Positions 21,214-36,641 are shown, counted from the first letter of the stretch. The stretch: 64,000 nt of DNA from Ceratobasidium sp. AG-K (GCA_037039685.1 JAWNGF010000001.1:6882001-6946000); one strand, 5' to 3'. Translations and numbers: made by a program. Notes: a model not told the origin generated them from the sequence alone.

Positions 21214-23601
<2,388 letters not shown>

Positions 23602-23780
23602 TGTGCAATTGTACTTGGTGGCCGGAACACGACCCTCTGTTCACCGTACCAGCTTTACATGCGCAAAATTGATGTTAATTACTCTTCGACGTAGCGTACA
23701 TTGAGACACCAGGTTGATATCGAAATGCCAAGATAAATAGCAATATAAACAACAGAACAATCCTATTGCACCCCGCCCTA

Positions 23781-26700
23781 CTAAACCTTACGAGAACTGG
23801 CTCTGGAGGGCGCGGGCTTGAATCCTCCAGGACGTTTGGGACTTCCCTTGAAGTCATACTGGTTGTGGAGTTCTGATATCTTCGGTGTTTTGACTTGCTG
23901 AGAGTCGGTGGCACTCTTGAGGCACATCTCCATGAACGGTTTTCCAAACATCTCAAACTTTTCAGTAAAGTCGAAATCTGGGCCAAGCGCCGAACGGAGC
24001 GCCCGTTTAAACTCTTCTTCGCCTATAGACACATCAAGTTAGCAGCCGTTAGCTGCAACGATCAAGGTGCACCTACTACCGCATTCAAGCAACGCCAGTT
24101 CCTGTAAGACCTCTTCTTGGAATACATCGTCTGGATCAAGCCCGTATTTTCGGGCCATCTGGTATCAAGGGTTAGTGCCTTTAACATCTGGGAGAAGTAC
24201 AATTAAAAATACCTTCACTCGTAATTTTTTCAACTTTCTGAACCGTCCCGTGAAACCGCCCTCATCGGTATCGTCCTCAATGTCCGATAATTGTAGGGTA
24301 GCCATTGAATCAGGAGTGACTTGATTACCGTTTGTCAAAGCTGGTTCTTCCTGGGTCTCAATGACATCGGGGTCGTCGAAGAATCCAGCCGGAACGATAT
24401 CATCCTCTTCGTCAATATCATCAATAACCCTTGTACGCGACTTTGGCGCCGGCTTGGAGGCCTCCTCGGGTTCGTCATCGAAATAGTTGACATCGTCGTC
24501 CATACGGTTGACAGAGCGAATAATCTTGGATCCCGAGGCAGTCGACGCAATCATCGAAGAGTTTCTCTTGACGGTGTGGCGGGTCGCGACAGGTGGTTGG
24601 TACTTGTTAGAGGCTGATACTAGTGTGTTCGCTGATGTCGCCTTTCCCTTTCCCTTCTCCGGCTTGTCTGCCTTTTCTTGTTTGTCTCCGACCACAATTA
24701 GAAACTTTTTACGACGCTGAATATAGTCGTCGGCACATTCTCCTAGCTTTGGAAGAGTGAGCCTATATAAGCCCGGGAAAGATTTGAGCAACATACCACC
24801 AGGTAGGAATTGTTATAACCGGCTTTGTTCTGATAAAGCTCCTCCTTCAATGCGTCGGCTGTGACGAGGTGTTGGAACACGCGTTCGACCAGCTCGCGAC
24901 TAAACTGCGAGCCCTGTCCAAACATGGGTAGCTTGTCCCATCCCTTGTCGCGTAACGCTTTGACCTTCGATCCTCGAAATGCATCAACGGCTTGATTCAT
25001 AGTTGGACGAGACGCAGCAGTGCTTTCGACAAGTTCCAGGACCATGCAAGCAAGGTCGGTCTTGTCTTCGCGTCGCATACCTTCAGTATGGTTAACACAA
25101 TTGTCGCAAGTTTTCAAACAGTGCCTAGGGTCGAACTGCTCGCTGAAGTACGCAAGAACCTGGCTTCGTCGGCAGTCAACCGTGTTTTGACAATACTAAG
25201 AAATAATGAATTTAGGCAGTTGTCTAACGCGCACGTGCAGCACTAACCTGTACCACTTGCCGAACGTCGTCCTTCTGGCGCAGCTGTTCCTCGTACGAAA
25301 GCGCCTGTCGTCCATCTTTGCTCCCCTGTTCGATCATTCGGTCCATGCTGTTTTTATCTCCATACGAGTAGTCTACCCAGGACGTTAATTGAGATTGGTT
25401 AGCTTATTTTGGTCATGCTTACACAGTATACACTGAGCAGGCTGGACAAGGTCGTCAGCACTCGGCTATATGCGTCGCCGTAATCGGCTCACCTTGCCGT
25501 CTCGTCCTGCACGGCCGGTTTCTTGATAGTAGCTTCGCGTGGTGCATGAGTACAAAGTCTGATATATAATGTGCCTACGTACCCGGACAAGGACATTGGG
25601 ATTTGATGATGGATCACAAAGCGTACTAGCCAACGAAATTCGAGTCAGCTGGGTGAAGGAATTTTCGAAAATTACCAACCGTCCGGTTTATCAATACCCA
25701 TACCAAATGCAATCTAATTATCGAGTAAGATTAGACAGATATTAACAACTTGAGGTGTGGTTTACCGTGGCGACAATGACATGACATTCCCCCGAAATCC
25801 ATGCTTCTTGAGTTTCGTGCTTGTCCTTGGTTGTCATCGCCGCGTGGTAATGCCTAGCACTGATGTCGTGATCGTTTCTCAGTTGCATAGCCACCTCCTC
25901 GCATTTGGCGCGGCTCAGACAGTAAATAACGCCAGTTTCGTGGTGGTGATGCGCCTTGATGTAAGTCGCGATGTCGACAACGACTCCTTTGCCTTTCTTA
26001 CGAACTTCGTAGTGGAGATTGGCCCGATTGAAAGACTGGATAAGCTCCACGCAACCGTTTATTCCAAGTTTGTCGATAACGTCCGCTCGCACTTTGGCAT
26101 TCGCAGTTGCAGTGAGCGCCATAATTGGAACTCCTGGGAAGGTTTTACGAAGGAACCCAAGCCCTTGATACTGGAAAGATATGAACGGTCTGAACGTGAG
26201 GAAAAGGACAATAGACATACTGCTTCCCGGAAGTCACGACCCCAAGTAGACACGCAGTGAGCCTCGTCAATGACAAATCTTGCCAGCTGCCCTTGCCGCA
26301 TCAAATTGTTAAGGATATTCTTCATATCACCGCTCATCTCCAGTCTTTCAGGCGTAACGTATACCAAAGAGGGCTTCTTTCCCGATGAGACCAGCCTGTT
26401 CCGGGAATCGCGAGCAGCAGAGGGGGACTGGTCGCTGCTAAACATAATGACGTCCACGTTTTTGTTGCGAAGCTGGCGAACTTGATCGACCATTAGAGAC
26501 TTGAGCGGAGATACAACAAACGTTACTCCTTTGGTACGCCCAGTGGTGCAGACGGCAGGAAGTTGGTAACACAAACTCTTGCCTCCGCCGGTTGGCATAA
26601 GTACAAACACGTCCTCTCCAGACATAGTGGCATCCACAGCGCGCGCTTGATTAGTGCGGAAAGACTCTAGGCCGAAGACGGTCTTCAATTTTTCCATGAT

Positions 26701-28762
26701 CTCATCCTTGTAGATGGATGTGGCCTCTTCCTCCTCCACCTGAGTGGGGATGTTCAACTCCGAGTCCAATTCGTCAAAGAGATTCTCTTTCGCGTAAGAC
26801 ATGGATTCTGTCGGACCCAGCGGTGCAAAGTGTCGAGAGGTAGTAGCAATGTTTGCCGGAGGGGGTGGTGGTTGAATGCCTACGACCTCGGGCGTAGCGA
26901 GCTGAAATGAGTTCTGTCTCGGTGGTTCCACGCTCAATTCTCTGTCAGAGCCCCGCTTCGAGTTGGTCCCAGATCCGCTGGGCATAGGCATTGCGTCAAT
27001 CCCATGAAGTTTTCGTGGGGAGCGTTTGGTCACGTTAGAGTCGGACATATTGTCGAGCGAGCGTGAAGCAACGGTCAGTAGTGGCCTTGAGGGTGCGGTC
27101 CCAGATATTTCGACAACATCCGAATCGTCACTCTCAATGTCAAACACCTCCATTTCCTGACCGTTCATAGCATGGTTTCGGTTCGGTTCGAATCCCGATC
27201 CCGACCAAGACGAATCGTTTCTAGATCCTATGGGAGGGCGCCTAGGGGATGGAGATTTGACCGCCTCATTCGGCAAACGTGGATAGAGCCTTTCGCGGGA
27301 CGGCGTATGCGATATCGTGGGAGATGATAGAAGTAAATGCGAATTCGGAACTTCGTTGGTTTCAAGTCTGAGCTCCCGCCCAGCCCGCCCAACGGTAGAC
27401 TGTCCTGGTGTCGAAGGGGTCATAGGCGCGCCTTGGTTGCTAGCAGGAGGTCTAGTCTGTAACCCAAGCGAACCCGTACCATACCCACTATCAGTGAGAG
27501 TCGAGTGGGTGGAAACCGACTCAAAAGTGGAGCGCCATGCGACAGCAGCTTCTATCCCGGAAATGCGGGTTTCAAGAACTTGCCTTCCCGCGTCCAAAAC
27601 GAAACGATCTTGATCGGGATCGTCAATGATCGAAGCCATAGTCTTTACAAGTTGTTTATAGTTGGACAGAAGCAGTTTTTGGAGTTCCGGGATATGTCTG
27701 CTTTGAAGATCGCGAGGGACTTCGGAAGGAGCAGGGATAGGAGGCACAGATTGCGCTTGAGTACCTGAGGGTGTTCCAGCGCGACTAGATGCTTGGCTGG
27801 ATAATAGACGATGAGGAACCGACGCAGAACCTGGGATGTGAGTTTGGTCTACAGGTGTCGGGCGTCGAGATGAGTGGTGCGAATTTCGATTTGATATGCC
27901 AACAGAACCTTGGCGAGAAGCTTGTTGACGAGCGGGGGCAACTATAGCAGCCGGGGCAGAGGATGGTACATGAAAGTCGTTCCAGGCCTCTTCTTCGTCG
28001 TCCATCTCATCCAAAAACGCAGGGTCGATTTCTTCCACGCCTTCCATAGGTGCGGCTATTTATTTACAGTCCAAGTAGGTTGGGTGGAGGGGGACGAACA
28101 GAAAGAACAATGTTGCTTAGACATGAACGCTACTTGAACAAGGGAGACAAACGTACCTCCGCCACCCGACAGGTCATCTTTTGTCCGTTTTGGGCGCTTT
28201 GGAGTTGAGCCTCCTGCGTTAAATGGCTCCTGCTCAGATGACAATCGTTTGGCGCGTGATGACGACTGCGTATTGTAGAATGAAGAACTTAAGGAACCAA
28301 GTCAGTTAATCCCTTGACACGTTGAAATATCGGCTTATATACGCACGCTATTGGTGCTGGCTCGGGTGGCAAACCTCTAGCCATGGCAGAGACTAAAGCG
28401 CTCGCCTTGACTCGCGATGGACCTAGCAATGAACCAGGGATGAGAGAAACTTGATTACGCTTTCCCAATAATGCGGATCAGGGGCTTCTCACCTTCGGAT
28501 ATGGATTTCTTCAATCCCTTGGGCTCGAAAACCTGAGCCTGGTGTGAGTTACTGCCAGATGTGGCGTTTCCACCCCCGCCCGCTGGCTTAAACTTGAACC
28601 CCTAAAAACACAGTCGAGGTGACGAAAATTGACCATAACCAGAAAAATCGTCTCACCTTGGAAGAGCTCCCCGAGGTCGACCCAACCTGGGGCTGCAACA
28701 GAAGGTTTCCCACCAGAGTGCTGGCGCATAAGCTCATCCAGGTTATTTTTAGGTGCGGCCAT
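23781..28762 (-). CDS. RecQ-family DNA helicase of the Sgs1/BLM type
   Basis: A protein of about 1,400 residues. The first exons encode MAAPKNNLDELMRQHSGGKP, FKFKPAGGGG and LKKSISEG-PSRVKASALVSAMARG; a long Ser/Pro-rich disordered region follows. Helicase motifs: 0 FGLESFRTNQARAVDA, I MPTGGGKSLCYQLP, Ia VVSPLKSLMVDQV, II VIDEAHCVSTWGRDFR, III MALTATAN, IV GVIYCLSRAKCEEVA, V VIVATIAFGMGIDKPD, VI YYQETGRAGRDG. The RQC zinc site (YCQNTVDCRR, CLKTCDNCVNHTEG) and winged helix follow. An acidic linker (DDIDEEDDIVPAGFFDD) separates it from an HRDC-like end (LRVKMARKYGLDPDDVF, SALGPDFDFTEKFEMFGKPF). Sgs1/BLM with Top3 dissolves double Holliday junctions, the pathway parallel to Mus81-Eme1 encoded next door. 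Confidence 0.9.
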
Positions 28763-28867
28763 GGTTATGCGTTTTATTTATTCTTCAAAAATGATAAATG
28801 GGCCAGAAGGCCACTGGACTGGCGAGCAAGCAAGTTCGGCCAAGCAAGATGAGGTGAACGGAGAAAG

Positions 28868-28894
28868 TCGCGAAAGGCTTAGCGTATCACGTGG
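28868..28894 (-). promoter_or_regulatory. TCGCGAAA (MBF/E2F-like) and CACGTG boxes upstream of the RecQ gene
   Basis: TCGCGAAA at 28868-28875 lies 106 nt upstream of the RecQ ATG and resembles the CGCGAAA sites of G1/S regulators; TCACGTGG follows at 28887-28894. The spacer 28763-29007 is also the 3' side of YJU2. Motif match only. Confidence 0.3.
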
Positions 28895-29007
28895 GTGGCT
28901 AACCCATTTCATAATAGAGTCACGTGTGGCATCGGAGCAAATATGACACCGGACGAGATACATTATGAAGACTACAAGTACACGATACAACCGCTAAATA
29001 GAGATAT

Positions 29008-30077
29008 CTAAGAGCTAGCCTTGGCCTTTCCCTTTGGTTTTACACCCAGCAGACCAGCCATATCACCGCGTCGCTTCTTTGCTGGTGGCGGGGCAGCTGC
29101 GGGCTTGGAGACAAGCGCACGGTGCGACTCGGAGAGAAGGGACTTGAGGTCTGGGGCAGCATCTCCCGCCTTGCGCTTGACCGTTATAGTTGAAGGCGCA
29201 GATGTAGGGGGCGTATCGGTACCAGTGGGAGACCCGTTATCCTCGTCACTTGGTTTAGAGCTCGAGGTAGACGGCCCCGCGCCGTCTGTGGTGACAGGAA
29301 TCTTTGCAAACACCTCCCTGACCAGCTTCTCATCCTCCTCGTCCTCCAGCCTCTTCTTCTCCTCCTCTGGGTCCACCTCGATCCGTGCCTGCAATGCCTT
29401 TTCCACATCGCTGAGCCCCACTCGTTCGTTGCGGGCGTTGCGAGCACGAATGTCCTGGAGAGCATCCAAAATATCCATCTCGCGCTTGGAGTCGACCGTT
29501 CGGTTCTCGAGTGCCTTCATGGGATTGTTTTCCTCTTCCTCGAGTCTCGCCAACCTATCCTCCTGTTCGACAGCCGACTCTTCTCGCCATGGTTCAAAGT
29601 TCCGTTGTGCCCCATGCTCGGCAAGGTAGTCAGTGTTCTTGGGGTCGGTTTTAAACGTAATTTCCGCAGAGCAGAGGGTGCATTTAATGTAGAACCTATG
29701 CAAAGTATTAGAAATGAGCACGTCCTAACGATAGCGAGTCACTTGCCTAAATATGCGAATGCCATAGTACGTCTCTCCCTCCACCGTCTCCTTTCGTGCG
29801 TTGAACTTCTTTCCCTTGTAAATAAACTCTCCACATGAATTACATCGCCTGAATCATTTGAAGTTAGCTAGATTATCTCAAAGTTCAAGGTAGAACATAC
29901 ATGCTAAAAGGAGCCATGAGACGAACGACCTGTTGGGAGTTCTTGGGACCCGACCGGCGGGGGATCAAGGACGGATCGAAATCCGGTGGGTAGTACTTGT
30001 TGAGAACTGGAATAATTCATATTTAAGCTATGATTAGTCCATATAAACCTGGCAATCATACCTTTACGCTCGGCCAT
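29008..30077 (-). CDS. YJU2: Splicing factor YJU2/CWC16 (CCDC94 family)
   Basis: Yju2 joins the activated spliceosome and promotes the first transesterification. The start MAERK is spliced to [17 protein letters not shown], the family's opening. The zinc-binding CxxC pairs follow ([19 protein letters not shown] and [20 protein letters not shown]), then [18 protein letters not shown]. The middle is Glu/Arg-rich helix, and the tail holds a Ser/Thr/Pro stretch and [17 protein letters not shown], a likely nuclear signal. Four short introns. It starts 122 bp from MIC19 on the other strand. Confidence 0.9.
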
Positions 30078-30199
30078 GGTGACAGTGGTGGAGAGAGCAC
30101 AGGTCACGGCAGCACGAGCCAACTCCCACAAGCGCCCAGCTGACAAACACATATTCCCTGTGTGATTTCCCTTCCACACTCTGGCGGAACGACTCGGAG

Positions 30200-30870
30200 A
30201 TGGGTGCACAACAATCTTCGCCTGGCGGGAGCCAAATCGTCTACAGCAATGAGACGCCTATTCAGGTACGCTCTCTAACTACTCGTGCTCGATTCCGTAG
30301 TAATGCGACCGAATTGTAGTTCTCCAAGGACGTCATAAACCATCTCGCCGATAACCGGGACTCGCCCAATCCAGCCCCGGAGCGTCAACAGGCATTAGAC
30401 GCTGCAGTTCAGCAACGCATCAAGTCGGAGCTGCAACGCTTGCAGGAAATGGAGGCGCAGGTCCATGCGGACATTGAGACTGCACTCGAGCGCGAGAATC
30501 TCGATCGGGAGAAACAGGTTGCGATTACCGAGCAGAGTTCGGAGGGGCTGAGGGCAGAACTGGAGGAGGTTTACAAACGTGCGGAGAGGTTCAAGAGTAG
30601 ACTTTCGTTGGATCACGCACCAGAGGTCAAGCAGAGCCAGGCGCAATTACTCGCGTGCTATAGGTGCGTGCCAGCGGAGTGCAGAGACGTTGATTGACTG
30701 TTGGCTCAGGTCTCACCCAAACCGACCGCTTGACTGCTGGCAAGAGGTAGAGCATTTCAAGGAGGCTGTCGCAAAATTAGAAAAAGTAAGTGCGGTAACC
30801 AACCAGCTGGAGTCGCCAAGACTGACGGTATTGCTGGACATAACAGGACTTTGTCAAGTCGTTACAATAG
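30200..30870 (+). CDS. MIC19: MICOS subunit Mic19 (AIM13, DUF1690 family)
   Basis: Mic19 supports crista junctions as a peripheral inner-membrane subunit of MICOS. The start MGAQQSSPGG offers an N-terminal Gly for myristoylation. Then PIQFSKDVINHLADNRDSPN, a long coiled coil (RIKSELQRLQEMEAQVHADI, EGLRAELEEVYKRAERFKSR), and a CHCH-like end in which two cysteines bracket YRSHPNRPLD, followed by WQEVEHFKEAVAKLEKDFV. Introns at about 30265-30318, 30664-30710 and 30787-30847. The stop is TAG 30868-30870. The 330 nt after it, up to the convergent gene at 31203, hold nothing I recognise. Confidence 0.87.
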
Positions 30871-31202
30871 AATTCTATCCATTCAGCTGTTTTCTTTACA
30901 ACACTAGTTACGGTCGGGTCTGCCAACGTCTACATGTGAGATTGTGCCCAGCGGGACTATTGACATGGTCACTCCAGGACGGACCGAGGAGGTGTGCATA
31001 CATCTTGCTCTTGAAAACTAGGCCATTACAACTGAACCATAAGCGACAAGCCTCGCTGGTATATCCAAATCTCGTAATCAAGAAAAGGAAACAACTGAAT
31101 AGAGAAAGAAACAACCACCGACTACCGATACACACAAATACGTGACTATCTGTACAGACAAAAAGTTCTCCAGTGTCTCTGAGAATTGTATCACATCATA
31201 AG

Positions 31203-34096
31203 CTACCGACGTTTTTTGAGGCGGCCCGTCTCGCGTGTTCGTTTACCATACTCGATCCCTTTAAGCTTCTCTAGCTGGGTTTCATCGAGATCTTTCCCGA
31301 GCCAGCGCACTAGAATTTCAACCGGCCGAGTATCATTTTTGTCGCTAGCAGACCACTAATGCGGTGTCAGTCAAACCGCTTATTGTTAACCGAGGAAGGG
31401 TCACTTACTGGGTCATCCTAATCAAAAGATAAACCCCCCAGAAAAATAATCAGCACATTTCAGCGGAAAAAAACCAGGGTATACGGACCAGCCACAAATG
31501 ACCAAACGGCGGTTCCGCAAATATCGATGGATCCACATCTGGATGTCGGGCAATGTACTCGCTAAGTGAAATGAACCCACGCCGGTTCATGCTGTCGATA
31601 AACTTGGCCCCATGCAACGGGGATACAGCTACCGTGCCGACCCTTCAAACATAATTAAGCCGGCTAATATTTCGGCACCGGAGGAAGACTTACCAGAGAT
31701 GCAATGGCTAAATGAAGCGGATCAGCGTACTGGAAGCAGTTGCGGCAAAACAATACTCACTGCTGGGACCTGATTATCCGGGTGTAAGGTATTATGCTCG
31801 TACCGATCCTTGAGAATCTGTCCGAGCACTTCGCCCATGGATACGGCGCCTCGGTCTTCGGCATCTTGCGACTCGAATGGAACTGATGTAGATACCAACA
31901 CTGTGCCATCCATCATATTCCAATCGCACACGAATATCGCTGTCGGCGATTTAGCCCGGCCAACCTACATCGGAAAAATCGAGACACTCACCAACTAGCG
32001 TACACCCATCTGGCGCGAACTCCCGCGTTTTCCTCAGACCTTCTGCGAGCTGGTCCGGATCATCGGCATTCACAGGCCCCGGGTTCGGATTTGGCTTCCT
32101 ATTCCTGCGCCCCTTGCTCTTGGTCCAGAGCAAACAAATATAACGTCTATGCAACCCTGCATCCGGGGGGAACTCGAGCAATAGGCTCTCATGAGCTGGC
32201 CATCCACGCGCAAGGACAGTCTCGATATCTTCGTATGTCCGTAACGGTTGTACTTGGTCCCCTTCCAGTACCTAGAAGAGCCACATGTTTCAGCGATGTC
32301 GATACATGTGGTCTAGGCAAACTGACCTCGGGAGTGGCTAGTTTTCCCAAAACACGTTCTTGCCAGAGTTTCTTGCAGGAAGCAACTACAGAGTGTAACT
32401 CTTTTTGGTCTTTGAGCTCATTTGGCGCGCGCCAAACACCGATTTCAAGTTCACCGTGACCAAGTCTGGTGCATACACGTCAGCCCAGTCGTTCCTGAAG
32501 GTTTAGATTGGCATGATTGACATACCGCGCGTGAGAAAGCCGGCAAGTTTTGCGGTTTCCCATAAACCTATTCGGAATAAGCGTTAGACTCGTTGATGAG
32601 TAACCAAACAAGGCAGTATCCTGACATTTCCTTGCATCTCCATTTGCCAACACCAACCCTGCCCGACCTACCCAAAATCGTTAGCTGGAATATAGCACAG
32701 CGCAAAGAGCGCACACTTACCCGCCGCCACAGTCGCTACACCGCGAATACCTCGAGAAACATGAAATACAAACGATCTACCGATATTCAAATGCGTCAAT
32801 TAACTCGCGCGACCGGATTGAGTCTGCGTACCTCGATGGCATAAGGCACGCTGACCTCGCGCTCCTTCATCACTACGCCACCAATACCACGCGTGCGGTG
32901 ACAGACGTCACACACTGTTGGCAACGACGTGTCTTCGGTGGTTCGTGTGCGTTTCCGGCTTACAACCGGCAGTGCGGGAGCATTATGGCACCGTGTGCAC
33001 TGGAAATAAAGACTATATTCATGCGCGAATTCTTCCTGAGTGCCGCGAAGCAACAGCCGACCGATCACCGACGAGCACTATCAGAAATTAAGACCAATCA
33101 AGTTAGAACGGAGACTTGGCTCGAGGCAGAAAGGCGGCCGAACAGGGGTCGAACGATGGAGGAATAACCACGTACCTTGATGCACTGAATGTCGCGCTCG
33201 ACCACATATTTCCGGTTTTTCACAGCAGGGTCCGATATAAGGATGTCGCCTCGATTTGTAACCGGCGAGGTCGAGGAGAATACCGGGGCCGGTAACGAAT
33301 GGTCGTGGTTGGCCCTGGGAGAAATCGAGCCCGTCGAATCGGACTGGCGCGACGAGGAAGGGCCTGAAGTGGAGGGTACTGCCGGTAGAGTGCTAGGAAG
33401 GCCCGACGCTGGGCTGCTCGAATATTGCAGGCTCTGTTGTAGCCCGGGAGCTAGGATGGGACCACTTAATGGCCCGGGAACAGTGGGCTTGAATGGATAG
33501 GTGTTAGCCGGTCGCTCTATCGGGACAGTCTCTGGTTCAGTTCCAGCCGGCTGCTGGGACGGAACCGACATCATAGCTCGATGGGCGTACGGGTGTCGGT
33601 GCAGGTTATCGAGTGTTTCCCTGTGATGATATCCGCGATTTGGCTGAGCTGGCATGGTTTGCTGCTGAGAAAACCGCATGTCCTGTTGCATGGGAAGAGC
33701 GGACTGTGGCGTGGCCGGAGAGTGAGCCGGGTACCCCAGGTCGAGTGCAAACTCCTGGGGCTCCTGGGGTGCGTACGAGTGATATGGTTGCATCATCTGA
33801 TACTGGTTGGTGTCGTAGTAGGTAGCTGGGGTGGCGAATGCATGTGGCGCGTGGGTATACGAGTTATACTGTCGTTCGGCATAATGACCGTGGGCATAAT
33901 TGGGCAGTGCGTTTACCGAAGAAGAGTTGTGGGCGAAGGAGTCGTCGGTGGAAAGGCCTGCTTCACGCGATGGTGGTGCAGATCTGCGCGCGATTCAGAA
34001 CTAAATCCGGAGAAGCTAAGACTTGTAAACTCACTGCGCAAGTGCTACAGGGGGTGGGTGGTGGTTGTATGACTGGTTATGCGGGTGGTACGCCAT
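31203..34096 (-). CDS. Large Cys-rich conserved protein of unrecognised function
   Basis: Exon 1 (MAYHPHNQSYNHHPPPVALA) is spliced over a 51-nt intron to a His/Tyr/Pro/Gln-rich region of about 280 residues, probably disordered. A conserved part follows: DILISDPAVKNRKYVVERDI, a zinc-ribbon-like set of Cys pairs (FQCTRCHNAP, VCDVCHRTRG, ISCFSRYSRCSDCGGG) and a basic motif GKWRCKEMFMGNRKTCRLSH. The C-terminal half includes RTYEDIETVLARGWPAHESL, RRYICLLWTKSKGRRNRKPN, FVCDWNMMDGTVLVSTSVPF, GHLWLVDDP and a basic tail. The Cys motifs plus the disordered N-terminus suggest a DNA- or chromatin-linked regulator, but I cannot name the family. About ten introns; splice sites in the middle are approximate. 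Confidence 0.6.
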
Positions 34097-34902
34097 GGGG
34101 GGAGTGCACGTGGGGGTCGACCGTGGGCAGACAAACAAGAGATCTAACCGGACGAGACGCCGGAATGGCCGTGACTTGTGGGTGGTTGAACTCTGTACGA
34201 TCCTTTTGTGACATTTTATCTTCAGCAGGCGTCAATCAAACCCAAACCAAACCCCTTTCGGTTCAGTCTGTGCCTGTGACCCCCTCTCGGGCACAGTCGA
34301 CAATTCACCCCGAGACCTGCTTGGCCTTTGTCGATCAGCATCGTCCCCTCATTCCGGCTCCACATCAGGTCATCATATTCACATGGCGATCCCCTCAATC
34401 AGTCTTCGTCTCGGCCGATTCCAATAATGAGCTCGAGCTTCCTGATTGTCGAGGAAGGATCAAGGTCGTCAAGTTTTGCTCTGTGTTTGCCTGATTGACG
34501 TACAACTACCCAACATGGCGGCTGTAATCACTTGCCCTAAACTCTGATTATGACGAACTCCCGCGTGCCGAATGTGCGCGGCCGCCGTGGCAAACCGAGG
34601 GTCCCCCTGGCCTAGCCCAGCGGAGTTTACGGTACCGGTACAGCTACCATATGCATATCACGACCGAACGTACAATTTCACAATCAAATGAACGTTCTTG
34701 AAACGAATGTCCGAGCAAACGAGTGAGCTTGTTTCAGTAGACCCAATGAAAAAATAAACGGGGGGAACAAAAAAGAATAAAACAAGGGTTGTTTTTAACA
34801 ACCCGTTAACAGAACTGTTCGCTTCAACGAAACAGAATAGGAAGCCATTTCCAACACACCAAATGAGAGGCGAGAGTAAAAAGTCGTTAGAGTTGTGCAT
34901 CA
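34097..34902. other. Intergenic region with a 3' hairpin
   Basis: No gene is recognised in these 806 bases, which hold the promoter of the Cys-rich gene on the left and the 3' flank of the membrane-protein gene on the right. A perfect 8-bp stem with a TTT loop (GGGTTGTT/AACAACCC) sits at 34786-34804, about 100 nt past the stop at 34903, in an A-rich tract; it may belong to the 3' UTR. Confidence 0.4.
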
Positions 34903-36085
34903 TCACCGTCTGGAGGCATACTCGGCTGGGCTAGCGAATGGGTCGCGATCTAGATCCAGGACGTCCGCGTTCGAATCCCTCCAGGTATCCCGAGGATTAA
35001 CGTATACCTCGCGTGCCGTTTCATCTCCTCCATAGGCGACTCCAACCGGGCTATCCAGAGAGTAGTTTGACGCCACACTCTGAACAGATTGTACGGACTG
35101 CACCGATTCCCTCACATCGCGCTCCTCGATAGGAGCATCAAGTTTGCGCATAGGAGGTGGAGGGGAGGGCGGGACCACATTGAGCTTTGGAGGGAGTGGG
35201 ACAAGGCTACGAAGCGCCGCAGACTGAGGCGAGATTTCGGGAGAACTCGATCGGGGGGGCGCAGTGACAAGTACCATTGGTGGGTTCTCGCTCATCACCG
35301 ACGGAGAACGGTTAACCACATTAAGCGCAAGGGGGCTGGGGCGCGCCGGCGCATACTTGGAACTCGCAATGCTCGTAGTTGATGGCGTCTGGTGTGTCAG
35401 CACAGGGCGGCGATTCTTTTGCTGGGCGGCTAAAATCGCTGACGGCTTCAACACAGGAGGGTGGTTGAGGGAGGGAGATTTTTCAGACATGTGTGATGAT
35501 TGGGAATTAGTGTGGCTAGCGCTTGTATTGAGCGTCTCCATCGATTGAGTCCTGCCGCGCCCGGTTCGGGTGTTGGGGAGATCCTGGGCTCGACGTGCTT
35601 TGCCGCTCTGTTGGACAGAATGAGCACATTTTTCTTTGTACACTAACCAGGCGCTCACATTGGCTTGGACCGCACGCGACCGGGATCCCCACCACCACCA
35701 TCCTCCCACGACCAACAGCACAATCAACACGCCGCCGATAATACCCCCCTGCGAACCTCGCTCAGCCTCTATAAAATCCTTCGCGGTGTCGACGTACCAC
35801 AATGGGACCAAATGGTATTGGTACATCTTCAGCAACTGGCAAGCTTGTCGCGGTGGATGTGCTACCTAAATCCCACTACGATGAGCGGCTGAAACTAGAG
35901 TTCAAGGAATAAGACTCACTGGCGTAGATAGTATGTGTAACGACAGACACCTGAGGCTCACGGGGAAATACCTCCCGCCTCATCTTCGTCTGCGACCGTC
36001 GAACCTTTGTCAGCGAGGAATGGTCAGCGTGCGCTAAATATCCTTGAGTTCGTCTCCGTTGAATGCTGGGATCAAGCGTACTCAT
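34903..36085 (-). CDS. Single-pass membrane protein with Ser/Pro-rich tail
   Basis: The exon with PREPQVSVVTHTIYA is spliced to STSTATSLPVAEDVPIPFGP and, over a 49-nt intron, to the membrane segment GGIIGGVLIVLLVVGGWWWW. That segment has a GxxxG-like start and is followed by Arg residues (GSRSRAVQ), so the long C-terminal tail is probably cytosolic. The tail is Ser/Pro/Thr-rich with VQSVQSVQSV and several PPP stretches, ending ASPAEYASRR. The layout (short Ser/Thr-rich outer part, one helix, long disordered inner tail) is common in fungal cell-surface sensors, but no family is assigned. The N-terminus is uncertain; no signal peptide is seen from the ATG at 36085, and an upstream exon is possible. 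Confidence 0.55.
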
Positions 36086-36635
36086 CGTCAGATATTACTT
36101 GGTACAGATACAGTGAGGACCCAGCCTCGCGAGGTTGGCAAAAGTGCACTAGAGATGGTGATGGTAGGAAAGCAAAAGAGCGGGTACGGGCGGCACCGGC
36201 CATATAGAGCATGGATTTCTTATGTCTCAGGAACGGCGCAAATAGAAACTTCCGTTGTCTCTGTAACACTGCCCAAACGCGGCAATGGATCTACGTTACA
36301 TAACGTAACCGCGAGGCGATGACGCATGTCCGCCGAATGAATAGCGGGTTGTGTATATGCTTGAGATTAATACCCAAGGCGCTTACTTCCACGAGACTGA
36401 ATGTCAAAGGAAGATGGCCCCTGAGACAGAATACTTCGAAGCTCCCTCCTTGCACAAGGCCGATCGAGCGAACTCGACTGTAGTCGCGTGTGAATGTCGC
36501 ACAAGTGTTCCCTCAAACAGCACGTGCAGCCCAAGCATATGGTGTTGATTCCGAGAGTGTACCAAAGCAGCTTATTTACGAATTCTCAAGCCAAGTCAGC
36601 GAGATACTGCACGTGCTGAAATGACTTCATTCCTC

Positions 36636-36641
36636 TATAAA
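36636..36641 (+). promoter_or_regulatory. TATA box of the O-methyltransferase gene
   Basis: TATAAA, 82 nt upstream of the ATG at 36723. The spacer 36086-36722 separates this gene from the divergent membrane-protein gene; apart from CACGTGC copies near 36520 and 36610 I see no other element. Confidence 0.5.

Noticed and set aside
27183..27200. GGTTCGAATCC, a perfect tRNA B-box match
   Set aside because: It lies inside the RecQ coding exon (GFEPNRN on the minus strand); no A-box or acceptor stem is found at tRNA distance.
29021..29629. 202-residue Ser-rich open frame on the plus strand
   Set aside because: Exact antisense of the YJU2 coding exon; Ser/Phe bias comes from the opposite strand's Glu/Lys/Arg codons.
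34965..34980. Second B-box-like GTTCGAATCCC
   Set aside because: Coding sequence of the membrane protein tail (WRDSNADV); no pairing acceptor stem.
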